Position numbers and translations under genes: made by a program
Notes under the pieces: model-generated
Told to the model about the DNA's origin: nothing
Databases searched by the model: none
Seen by the model: the letters and a program-made list of their open reading frames with translations, nothing else
Shown here: positions 36,342 to 47,344 of the stretch, piece by piece
Numbering within the stretch: the stretch's first letter is position 1
Layout of the letters: every line of letters begins with the position of its first letter
NCBI GenBank assembly: GCA_905250025.1
Contig: CAJNOJ010000188.1
Coordinates: 1 to 64,000, forward strand
Length of the DNA stretch: 64,000 nucleotides
Origin: Adineta ricciae
Lineage: Eukaryota; Rotifera; Eurotatoria; Adinetida; Adinetidae
Direction: 5' to 3'

Positions 36342-36519
36342 AACTTCTGTTATTCAGCCGAATGAACTGTATATGGTAAAAAAAATGTCTTGCAGCACTT
36401 AAAAAGTTCAGATTCCGAGGCCATTGTGCATTTACGGTATGATTTCCATACACTAGAGCTACATTATTATCACCATGGCATAAGCGGAATGAGAACTGTT
36501 GACATGTTTTTATTCGAAA

Positions 36520-37269
36520 TCAAATCACCGCTATGTTAACTGCTTTCCACTTATTGTCCTCTTCAATAAGATTGAATTCCACGTTTGTATTCGAATATGA
36601 AAACGGATGACGACTTGAGATATTCGATGAATTAACATACATGTATCTATCAAGACCAATGCACTCGATGAATCCTAAACGATGGTGTTGCTTATCTAAC
36701 CATTTCACAGTTCCGTAAAGTTTTCTTCTGTTATGAATATCTGAAGGATGAACGAGACAAGTATACGCCTGATTTCTCTCCAATGCAGCGAAACTTCGAC
36801 AATCGAAACGATAGTTCGGGTCCATTTTCAGCCACAGATGATTAATGTATGCATTGTCAATAACTACTTGCAACAGCTTTTCTTCAAATTTACTTAATTG
36901 TCGATTGTCGTTCATCGTATTCAAAGTTCTAGAAAAATATCTCCAGGTGCCATGTAAATATGAGAATCCACCTCCATTAAATATTGCGTTTCGCGTCTTC
37001 CAGATTTTGTAAATAAAATAAAATAATCGTCCATGAAGATATAAACCGTTACGACGTTCCGTCCGCTGTGATATGTTGTTTACTACCCAATCGGACTGCT
37101 TTATATAGATTTCACCGGTTAAGTAATCAAACAAACCGACATAGTTTTTTGTGGGCTCGAATATGTCAGAGATCGGATGAATGCGAAGTGTGTCAGATTG
37201 AATTCCTGATAGAGTGTCTGAAGACGCGCTATTCGGTTTGTTGTTCATGCTGATGTAGGCCTGTTGCAT
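36520..37269 (-). CDS. protein with C-terminal cold-shock-like domain
   Basis: A single 249-residue frame starting at ATG 37269. Residues about 183-249 match the cold-shock domain plan: LYGTVKWLDKQHHRLGFIEC, then DRYMYVNSSNIS, then VEFNLIEEDNKWKAVNI. The usual K-G-F-G-F-I core is replaced by H-R-L-G-F-I, so nucleic-acid binding may be weakened. The N-terminal 180 residues are not recognised; they contain basic and aromatic helical stretches and no signal peptide or membrane segment. Probable cytoplasmic or nuclear RNA- or DNA-binding protein (inference from the domain). Confidence 0.6.
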   Translation of the reverse strand: MQQAYISMNNKPNSASSDTLSGIQSDTLRIHPISDIFEPTKNYVGLFDYLTGEIYIKQSDWVVNNISQRTERRNGLYLHGRLFYFIYKIWKTRNAIFNGGGFSYLHGTWRYFSRTLNTMNDNRQLSKFEEKLLQVVIDNAYINHLWLKMDPNYRFDCRSFAALERNQAYTCLVHPSDIHNRRKLYGTVKWLDKQHHRLGFIECIGLDRYMYVNSSNISSRHPFSYSNTNVEFNLIEEDNKWKAVNIAVI

Positions 37270-38654
37270 GTAACTATACGAAGAATTGAAGAAATTGTTA
37301 AAGTTGTGAACTTCGGAACGAGCGGAACGTTATAATATTTCAATACTCGTTGTTGTTTGGTATGAATACAAGGAAAGAAACGCAAAACCATATCTGACTA
37401 GAAACTTATTTCTCTTTTTTTCCTCGATTAAAAAAGAAAAAATGTTCACTCTTGCTTCTCCCGCAGTTTCTATTTATATTCCATGTGAGGAGCACGGATA
37501 AAAAAAGCATTCTAAGTCTGGTGAGGAAGCTTTCGATTCTGCAAACAGCAAGTAACGATTTGTAACTCCATCTGTTAAACATAATATGAAAGAATTTGAA
37601 ACAAAATGCTCGCTATCCCCCAAATGTAAACAATGTCTGCATTTTAATAGTGAAAGAAAAAACAAAAAAACAGGTACACACCGGGAAAAAACCCACTCTT
37701 TTTTTCTAACTATTCAAAATATTAATTGACGCACAGTATTTATTCATATATTTTATAAGAACATCTTAAACGCAGTTTGTGCATTTCACTCAATTTTATT
37801 TTTTCCCTTTTCTGAAAGAAAGGGTTATACAGCGTTTAAATGCTGTGTTAAAAGGCTTAAAGTTTGTCTGTCTATCTGTCCTATCCAATCAGAAATCAGC
37901 ATTTCTAAAATCAATGAAATTGATCGATGTTGTTAGAAAATGATTACCGGTAGGGTAATCGAGGTCAAAGATCACGAATCCGAGGTCAGTGTTGCTTAAT
38001 TAATTATTAATTTTTCATTAACTAGCCACGACTTATTAACATCCATTGTCAGAGTAGACCGAAGGGTTTCTGACGTCAGGAAATTCGAACTTGAGGGTGA
38101 ATTTCGTCTTATTCGCTGAGCCTGGGCTTGTTCCTTCCTCTTTACGAATGAGATATTTTTTCTTTATCTGTTCTGAAATCTTTTGTAGAAGATGGTGAGC
38201 TGAACACTATTCATGGACGTCATGCGTACAAAGATAGTAGCTCAGGAACTTAAGCGAAAAGATCTAATGCATTGTATATAATGATGTTTCTATTTGAAAA
38301 ACCCAAAAAAGTGATATGAGCTTACGTTAGTATCATATTTGCTTTTTAGGCTACATACATCATGTCTTTTCATGGGAATTTAGTAGAAGCAGTTCGCAAA
38401 GTGATATACCCGTCGGTGGAGTTCCATCATAGTAATTACAGACGCGTGGACTGTAGAAACAGTATTCTGAACACATACAACGCTATGAAAGATGTTCGTT
38501 TCGAAACAAATCGTACAATAAGAATTTCTTATCTAGTTTCTTTGGGTAGTCGAATGAATAGAAGATCATGACTGTCGAAGCGACAATAAAAGAAAAGCCA
38601 ATCGTTCAGTTTGAAAGTCGATCGAAGGGGAAAGGAATAAGAGAGACAGCATGG

Positions 38655-38709
38655 CAACGGCTAGCCATGAGTGACCGACCGGAGGGAGGTTGACGAACGA
38701 CTAGACGTT
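38655..38709 (+). repeat. 55-bp direct repeat, unit 1
   Basis: Contains CGGCTAGCCATGAGTGACCG and shares nearly all bases with 38972-39026. Probably a remnant of a dispersed element. Confidence 0.7.
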
Positions 38710-38971
38710 CGTTTTGAAAATTACTTGAAAGATGAGATTTATCACTGTCTCAACTAAAGCCAATGGTTTTTGAACGGTCATAATTTATGTGCTTTTGAGC
38801 TTCGAAAATAAGGATTGTACACTATCAGCGCTTCAAATTTAACAGAGCAATAGAATATGTACTGTAAACTACACTGTTACGAAGGGTTTTGATAACTTCG
38901 ATCAGAGATCGACTCAGTATGAACGAGCTACTTCTTTTTATGAAAAAACTATGAAAACTGATCATGTGCGT

Positions 38972-39026
38972 CAACGGCTAGCCGTGAGTGACCGACCGGA
39001 GGGAAGTCGACGAACGACTAGGCGTT
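38972..39026 (+). repeat. 55-bp direct repeat, unit 2
   Basis: Second unit, about 317 bases downstream of the first, with four or so differences. Confidence 0.7.
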
Positions 39027-39526
39027 TAAATGCTAGATTAATCCTAAAGTGCACGCTTAGAATAGCCTTGCCAGGCTTCAGATAATTTTGAAAGGAATTT
39101 GACGAATGGATATTCCTCAATGAAAATATTCGGCAGGGTATCATTTTGTTGACAGGAGAGAAAAGAATCGGTTTATCGCTGGAAGACACAGGCGAATGTT
39201 CAAACTTTTCAAGTGATCTACTGTATATCGTCCGTCTGTGAGTGACTTAGTAAAGCATTTATGAAAATTTCCATGCGCGTGATGTGAAAATAGAAAACCA
39301 GATGACAAAGTCAATGGCTGACCGTGAGTAGCCGTTGAGTGATGAATTTTTCAGTGAACATAGTTAGTGCTGGAGAATTATCCACTGACAAATGGCTAAT
39401 TGGTCTGATTCCTAAAAAGACCTCTGTATCCTATTCATTCCAGTTCCGGTGTGTGACATAGTGACATGATTCAGTTGAGCACTAGTAGCAATCGCAGTGC
39501 GTTTTTTCTCTTTCAAAGTCTCTGAA

Positions 39527-39590
39527 TGTGTTCAGCATTCGGAAAAGTCTTTCAGAAAAGGGTCAGCGAATCCAAAGGATGAGCGTTACT
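39527..39590 (+). repeat. 64-bp direct repeat bounding a 1.6-kb segment, left
   Basis: Matches 41137-41200 with a single visible mismatch. The two copies bound a segment containing the 71-bp hairpin and the degenerate tandem repeats. Confidence 0.8.
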
Positions 39591-39599
39591 TGTACATAA

Positions 39600-39799
39600 A
39601 TGAAATTGTTCTGAGTTGTATTCATGCATGTCATATATGATATACACAAGAAACTGGAAAGTTACAAATGCTTCGAACTGCTTCAATTCAATTCTCACGC
39701 TTACTTTTACTCAAGTAGCGCCTAGAAACATTTGTAACTTTCCAGTTTCTTGTGTATATCATATATGACATGCATGAATACAACTCAGAACAATTTCAT
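39600..39799. repeat. perfect 71-bp inverted repeat with 58-base loop
   Basis: Arms 39600-39670 and 39729-39799 are exact reverse complements by eye, beginning ATGAAATTGTTCTGAG and ending GTTACAAATG at the loop. The single-stranded form would fold into a long hairpin. Likely a foldback or MITE-type element; no target duplication is evident. Confidence 0.85.
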
Positions 39800-40399
39800 C
39801 TATGTATAAACCTTCTAGGTCGTCGAGGATCAGATGTCTGATGGTGTAAATATATCTTTCACAGGAAGAACTGGCGAAATACTCTACTGTGCTGACGTCT
39901 TATCGTACTGGGCAGGATCAGACAGATGAAGACTCTCATGGAAAAGGATTATGCACTCACAAGAACGCCTTACCTACAGCGCTCACAGAATTCCCTATAT
40001 TACTCACAGCTGAATATAGACTCACTCAAACAAATATGTAAAATGAAAATCCCTACCTTTCTCTCGTCCTCTTGATCGCGCTTCTCCATCACTAACAGAC
40101 CACTGGCAACCTGAAATAATTCTAAAGCACAATCACAAATATTCGCTGACAAGAAGTAGTTACATTTCATTCGCGCATTCCGCCCAATATATAACCTATA
40201 CAGCGAAGAATAAAATATGCGAAGAAATAAGTGTATACTTATCTATCTAATTGACCTCCGTGTAGCCAAGTCATTTGAATGATTAGCCGGACAGTACACG
40301 CCGTAACAGGACCATATATCAGCCTAAAACAAAAGACTGACTACTCAAACTCGATTATTTGGAAGGGATCAGACTCATAGACTATATCGACTTGGCCGG

Positions 40400-41100
40400 C
40401 CATGCTGACTAGTCAATCGCGATGGTTCGGGAGGTATCGGACGAAACCCCTCAGGCCTTCGTTTAGGAATTAATGGTTCTGAAGGTCCGGTACGGAACCT
40501 CTGATGGCTTTGTAAAGGAAGAAATGGTTCAGGAGCTCTAGCACGGAACTCTTGATGGTTTCGCGAGATGAGGAGTGGTTTGGTACGTCTGGTACGGAGC
40601 CCTTTATGGCTTCAGAAAGGGATGAATGGCTCCGGAGGTGTATGGGGAACCGTAATGGTTCGGTAATATGAGAAAAGGTCCGGGAAGTGTAGCGCGGAAC
40701 CCTTCATGGTTTCGGAAAATGAGGGATGGTTCTGGAGGTCTGGTACGAAACCTCTGATGGCTTCGTAAATTAAGAAATGGCTTGGAAGGTGTGGTACACA
40801 ACTCAGGAAGGTTCGGCATCCGAAATGCGAAACCTCAGTCGCCCTAGTGATGTACGTAAAGGCTCGGTATCTCGAATACGAAACCCTAGATGGTTCCGTA
40901 AGTCTGTTTCAAAACCTTTATGTGCTCTACGGAACTATGGCAGGTTTTGTACCAGACATACGAAACCAAAAAAGTTCAGTATACACGCAGCTGAACCTTT
41001 CAATGGTTTCGCAATAACAGCACGAAACCTTTTCGCTCCTCAAAATCTAAAAAAAAGTTCTTTATTTACGGTACGGAACCATTTTGGTGGGCCATCACTA
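40400..41100. repeat. degenerate tandem repeats around GGTACGGAACC
   Basis: About ten imperfect units of roughly 60-75 bases, each with a version of ATGGTT, GGAGGTCTGGTACGGAACC and a spacer. The frames at 40604-41151 follow the repeat and are not called as genes. Related motifs recur near 61480-62150 and 62760-62940. Confidence 0.65.
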
Positions 41101-41136
41101 AACCGGAATGGCTTGGTGGACTACCTTTTTTTTCAG

Positions 41137-41200
41137 TGTGTTCAGCATTAGGAAAAGTCTTTCAGAAAAGGGTCAGCGAATCCAAAGGATGAGCGTTACT
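41137..41200 (+). repeat. 64-bp direct repeat, right
   Basis: Partner of 39527-39590. Two bases later starts a MITE-like terminus ATCGGTGTGAAC (41203). Confidence 0.8.
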
Positions 41201-41202
41201 CG

Positions 41203-42155
41203 ATCGGTGTGAACTTAGCACCATTTAACAAGCAACCAATCAGAAAACATCCATAAAATACCTCCCATATCCATATTTTACCATCTCTCAACCCTCAGTT
41301 GCCAACAAAATTATCTCAATCAACCATAAAATCCAACTCTCCTATCCTACAAAACATCGCGCCAAACCATGAAAAGAATGTTTTCCAGCAGAAATACTCT
41401 GCCCAATCCGAATATCCTATCAAATATTTCTCCAACGAAACACCATCACGCGTCATGATCCACACGCCTGCCCACAATGCACGAAATACCGGCCTAACCT
41501 CATCCAGGCAGCGTTTTCCGGTGATCGGAAAGTTTTCCATCGATGAAAAATCGAGTTCTTAATCAAATGCAGCATTTCCGAGGGGCTGCAAAACATACTC
41601 TAGACCGCCGTTCTCTCTTTAATCACGTGGACCAACCCATGTTGGGCTCCATATCCATCGCATTTTCTCCGGCAAAACGTTTTGGGGTGGTTTGAAGGTA
41701 TTCCAATCGATGTAGAATCGAATTCAGGATGAAATGCCGCAGTTCCGAAGGACCGGAAAACGTTCTGGAGAGCGGCGTTCTCTCCTTGATCACGTGGGTC
41801 AACCCATGTCGAACCCAATATTCATCGCATTTTTTTCGACGAAACGTTTTCCGGTCCCTCGAAACAGCTGCATATCATCCAGAATTCGATTCTACATCAA
41901 TTGGGACATCTTCAAACCACCGGAAAACGTTTTGTCGAAAGAAATTGGACGGATATGGGGTCCAAAATGGGTTGATCCACGTGATCAAAGAGAGAGCGCC
42001 GTTCTCCAGAACATTTTCCGGCCCTTTGGAACTGCTGCATTTGATTCAGAATTTTACTGTGGACTCATCGGCGGGCCGGCAAAAAAATTTCAGGGGGGGG
42101 GGGGGGGAACAAAAATTTTTTCCGTGATTTTTACCACAACTGTCGCGTTTTTCTG
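41203..42155. mobile_element. foldback/MITE-like element with internal inverted repeats, truncated at the join
   Basis: Begins with ATCGGTGTGAACTTAGCACC, the terminus of the MITE family seen at 50183. Inside, a segment with TCTCTCCTTGATCACGTGG occurs as two direct copies (about 41606-41640 and 41774-41806) and one inverted copy (41968-42000), each next to an AAAACGTTTTCC-like motif. A run of 14 G bases lies at about 42093-42107. No matching right terminus is seen before the N at 42156. Confidence 0.5.
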
Positions 42156-42156
42156 N
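42156..42156. other. single-N assembly join
   Basis: Left of the N is repeat-rich DNA; right of it starts the second copy of block II. Confidence 0.9.
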
Positions 42157-42424
42157 CATTTTTTCACTTTTTGTTTTTACATACGTATGAATGAAATCAT
42201 CCGTTACGACAGAATGAAAAAAGAAACAGAAATAAAACATTTTGATGTATACTAATGCATACAGAACGAACGATAGAAAGCGTGTGCATATATTTAAACC
42301 GATGGTCCGCTTCTTCGGTTTGAAATATTATCTATTGAACTTCGATTATCTTATAGATTTTATACGTAACAGTCTTTCTCTTTCTTCCATATCACAGTTT
42401 AGTTCGATACTAAAATGCTGTTAT

Positions 42425-44648
42425 TTATTTGTATGTAATCAAATAGTCCGCATATGCTTGAGCGTCATGATAACTCACATAGATATACTTTCCATCAGTA
42501 GTTGAGTCAAATCCAATAGGTCGAGTTTTCATCGACTTATTTCCTTGAGTCGTTTTTCCAACAAGAACGCGAGCAACAAACATGCATCGTTCTCCTCGGG
42601 TATTGCGAGTTGCATAACCATGACTGTAAGCCGCATCCGATGAAAAATAAACACCCCAACCAAATAATGTTCCTGAAATATATATCAACACTCACGTATG
42701 TCGAATATGAAAGATAGAAAGAAAGTACCATTGATGCCAGCGTAACTTCGATTGAAACAATCTTGCATAATTGATTTGGCTGCTGCTTCTGGACACCCAT
42801 GATACAGGATCTTTTCCGTATCTTCATTGAGTCGGCTTTTGAAATCTTTCCAATGTGCATCATACTGTGTACGCCACCGTTCATTGTTAATGCATTCAAG
42901 TTTAACAATTTCAGTGTATTTTCCTTTCATCTTTTTATCAAACTCATTAATAATCGACTGATATTTTTCAGTACTTTTCGAAACAAGACATCTCAATTGC
43001 CCATCATCAGACCTTTACCTTTGATGCCCATTGTCTGAAGAATCAGATGAGAATAACTGTTTACAAAATTCATCATAAGTATTTTGTTGGTCAGGTTCAA
43101 TAATGAATTTAACTTTCCATGCTAGGTCTCTTTGTTGAATATGTTGTTTCATTTCTCTGATCATCGTTTTAACAACAACTTTTAGCGAACAAGCATGTCC
43201 ACCGCAACCAATAGCTGGAAAAGCAATTGAAGTGAAAGTATTCGCATGAACATTTTGCACAACGTTATACATGAGATCAACGATAGATTGTCGAAGAAGT
43301 TTGTCATCACTATTTGGTTGCCATTTAAGAAAAAATATTCGTTTACATGGTAGACGACCGGCAGGAGTCGAGATAATTAATGAAGTTGGATTTTTTAAAC
43401 GTTCTTTATTGTAAACATCGTTAGCCTGATCTCCAGCTGCTTGTAACAATGCTTGTCGAAGTTTGTCCGATGACAAAGTTCCAACAATGACATCGACCTA
43501 AAATTGAACGATATATGACACTTTCGACACAATGTACAAGAAAATTACTCACTGATTGTTGTTTAATATCTCCTTTTTCAACTTCAATCAATCCTCTACC
43601 AATAATTAGAGACATCGGATTTGTCGATGAAGTTGGGTTGGATGTTTTTACCTAGATTGAAAGAAGTATGACATAGACGCAGATTTAGTTCGAGCGTTAA
43701 TACTACCTGAGAACCAGCTGCACTCTTAGATTTCGGCGACGCCGCGCACGTTGCAGTCGCAAAGTCAATTTGGAAGTAGAAAATTCCACATTGCCTTAGA
43801 GTTGAAATGTTTTCGTTTATATCCCACCAAACAACAAAATACGTTATTAGACAAACAGCGACACTATATATGAAGCTCACGGCCGAAGTTCGATTTGCAG
43901 CAATAGCGACTGAATAGAATGCAACGGTGACACACAAAAAAAGAATGAATAATGATAAAATTAGTCGAAAGTACAATATCCCATGAAATGTTTGGACCAC
44001 CTTCGAGCGATGAGATATGAATGGACCACGTGTCGCATTAGTTTTGTTGAATATACTCCAGAAACCTGGATACGAAAATAAATTATGCAGTTGAATAATT
44101 ACGAAGCATAGGGATATTTTTTGCCCGAAACGAATAATATTTGATGGTGTAATTCGCAGAAGCGCCGTATTAACCAAAATGAATAGTGATATATCAATAA
44201 TTATGACTAATTGTTTTGTTTGTTGATATGTGCATTTCTTATGCACGATATGGAAACTAAAGATCAAGCGAATAAGGGTAAGAATGAGAGAAAGATGAAC
44301 AAGTTTCGATGGACTATTCGTGTTGTATTGATGTGTAGATAATAGAGCGACGAGATCAATTAGGAGTGGGATCAATTCAACAAACTTCTGAAATGCGAAG
44401 TAAGCTACATGTGAACCGTGCTGACTTTTAACGGTTAAGACCGTTATAAATATCATAAGAGAAGAAACGAACAATAAATGTTGAAGCATTCCATCGATGG
44501 TAATTGGTAATTCAGTGAAGAACGTTATCGATGGAGAGTAATAAAAAACATCCAGTAAAACTGTAATGATAAAACCAAATGTTAGTATACTCGTTATTGC
44601 TTTATGTATTTCTAGTTTTTGCGAGTTATGAATGCCCACATGCATCAT
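42425..44648 (-). CDS. multi-pass membrane, macro domain and PARP-like ART protein (copy 2, internal stop)
   Basis: Exons 44648-43707, 43651-43553, 43497-42729 and 42672-42425, the same lengths as copy 1 after removing its insertion. The membrane part reads through in one frame, proving that the copy 1 frame change is a lesion. Here a TAA at 43015-43017 replaces a CAA codon of copy 1 between the macro and transferase domains, so a full-length product would need readthrough. The truncated product would be a membrane-anchored macro domain. All catalytic landmarks downstream (ILYHGC, GVYFSSDAAYS) are still intact. Confidence 0.7.
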
Positions 44649-45326
44649 ATGTTGAATTTAATCTACACGAAATGTAGCTGCTGTTTTGATGAGAAAGACT
44701 TTTTATCTGAAAATATGTCGTATATCTTTCTATGTCGTCATCATCAACACGTGAAAATCGACGACGAACATTGTATTGGGTAAATTTTACTACTGAGGGA
44801 TAAAACACGACTTTTTCGTTCGGTTGTCAAGAAGAGAAAAAGAAATGTGCATCGAAGCAGGTAAACATATTTGCAGTGCTGCTCGAATAAATTGACTTCA
44901 GTAAGTCGGTTTTTTCCTATTTCATTTTAGCAAGTATTAAGAGAAAGAGTCAAACAAAATCGAAGAGAATCTATATGATTCACCAGCGAATAGTCATGTT
45001 AAACTATGAAAATTCTATTGTTTTTGCTTTTCGATCAACGATTAAATAAAGTCTATTGGAAAATTCGCTTAATGGACTTTGAGCCTCATGAAGCTACGAT
45101 GTTGCTTTTCATCACTTGTGCCACTTTGATTGAATTGAGTGCATAATTATGTTTCAATCGACGCGTAACTTATAGCAATGGGAACTAGTTCTGTTAAAAT
45201 ATTGCACTTTAATTTATGACACTACCAACACTGACTCATCTGTTTTAATAAGTCTTTCCATGAATTAGGCTGATTTCAGTACACATTCACTGCTGAAAAT
45301 TTTCATGAAATACTTCATTTAGGGCT

Positions 45327-46951
45327 GTGGAAGATATGGTAATTAATAAACTACACCAGCAAAATTATACTTTAGAGTCATTGCCAAACAAACTCTTATT
45401 TGAAATCAGTTCTTATCTGGATTCAGTGCATCTAATCCAAGCATTTCATGGTCTCAACTATCGATTTAATCTGATAATCTATCAATCCGTTCGTCATTTT
45501 ACGATCTCGAAAGATACTTCTGGAAACGTCTTGGATACATACGATTCGAATATAAAAAATGTCATCGAGCAGATATTTATTGATAGGGAAATGTGTCCAT
45601 ATACCTTCTTATCTATTAATTCATGCATCAATCTACGATCCATAGTACGTCGTTGCGCCGATTTTGCGATTATTGATCTCACTGTCAACTATTGTTTAGC
45701 AGATGATGATATTCATTCATGTTTGGATGTACTTAACGTTTGTAATATTCTTCCTGCTAATTGGTTTAATAGCAACTGGTTTTGTGACCATAAGCTGGAC
45801 AAATCAGTCTGTTTAGCCATGACGCGTTTGTGTCTTGAGCGCTGTTCCGAACAAGCCCTACATTTGCTTTGTAATCTCATTCCAAATGTAACCTATTTGA
45901 AAATCAAACAACTTTCTGCTGTCGATGATCGCTCGTATTATTGTTCTGAGTTACCGTTTTCACATCAATGCGTGCCTGTCTTAAAGCAGTTACATATTGC
46001 TACGGGTATAAATCGTTTAGATGATATACGGTCAATCGAAAGGTTGATCGATACTTATAAATCATCGCTTGAGTTTTGTTCTCTGAATATTTCTCTAAAT
46101 GAACCAATAAGTGGTTCCTATTTACAACAAAATATATTTGAGCCATGTCAAAATCTGAATAAATTCACATTTGCTTTCAACTATTGGCAAGATGACATCG
46201 AAGAAGCTGATGTACTATATCAATTTCAAAGTGATTGGTGGTTAGATACTCAGCGTCCACCAGTGCTAATTTTTTGTGGCAATCTACGTGAAGTCTTCAT
46301 CGTTTCTATGCCCTGCCATTTGTGTGACTATCTATGGCTTCCAACTGATCCTCGAGATTGGTTATTGAATAAGGGTGACTTCGACTCACCTGATGTTTGT
46401 TTTACAAAACAAACACACATACGACTTATCAATCATCACCGCCAACCGATCACATTCGAACTAGTGAATATCATTGGTCGTGTATTTCAAGCGCCAAAAC
46501 AACAATTGTCATTAGTACGTTGGAACTTCGTTTCCCAAAATTCACTCTTTGAACAGGTTGGTTTTCTTATCATCTACTAACTTTCATTCTTCATGCGCGT
46601 ATGTAGTTAATCACTACAAGCTCGACGGATCCAGTGTTGCCTTTGGTTTACTTCCTCGATTTGAATTCTTGTGGCGTTGATGAATTAGACGCAAAGACGC
46701 TCATCATCTGGCTAATGATAGCATCCAATGTACGAATGATCAAGGTATGTCAAGGAACTCCCAGTGGGAAAATACGTTTAATCAATCAACTGAAAATGTT
46801 ACTTGACAGAGACAAACGATTAAAATCACTTACAGATGCCATCGAAGAAATTCATGTTTTCTACAATTTTGACTCTCTTAGTTATGCCACGAAACAGCAT
46901 ATTTGTCAAATGTGTTCCGAAGTCTTCCAAAAAGCCGTTATTCACTGTTAG
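45327..46951 (+). CDS. F-box protein, copy 2
   Basis: Exons 45327-46556 and 46607-46951, collinear with 26375-27999. The ATG used in copy 1 is GTG here, so translation probably starts at the in-frame ATG at 45336, losing three residues. The F-box reads LESLPNKLLFEISSYLD. Substitutions are scattered with no stop, so it appears functional. Confidence 0.7.
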
Positions 46952-47344
46952 TATCATATGAATGTAGTTATTTTCTGCTAGTGGTGTTACGAGAGTTTTA
47001 GCGTCACATTTCTGAATAGTACTGATGTTTTTGCAGAAGACCTGCAAACGGACGATTTTCTCCATTTTATAAATAAAAAGTTGACAAAACGAATAGTACT
47101 TGTTATTTTGTACTCATTCATATGGCCTTGACTCTTTTTTTCTCATAAATGTTCGTATTTCGGACTGAAATCATTCTTTTCATTCTTATCATAATTCATT
47201 GAATATTAAAACATTGTTATGTTATTTCAATGTTTGAAGAAGTTTATCCTTGAATCCTAAATAGATAAAAACTCACAAATAAGTTTAACATTGAATTCAT
47301 ACCCTGTTGTCTCTAAAATAGAACGAGAGAGAAAAGAAACGCTA

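Larger units (their letters stand above)
37270..39526. other. gene-poor region with short direct repeats
   Basis: No convincing coding region. A 69-codon frame at 38362-38571 begins with ATG after a plausible acceptor but has no recognisable domain. The stretch contains the direct repeat at 38655-38709 and 38972-39026. Confidence 0.4.

Noticed and set aside
41729..42255. Overlapping frames of 130-170 codons
   Set aside because: They run through inverted repeats, a 14-base G run and an N, so they reflect repeat composition and not a protein.
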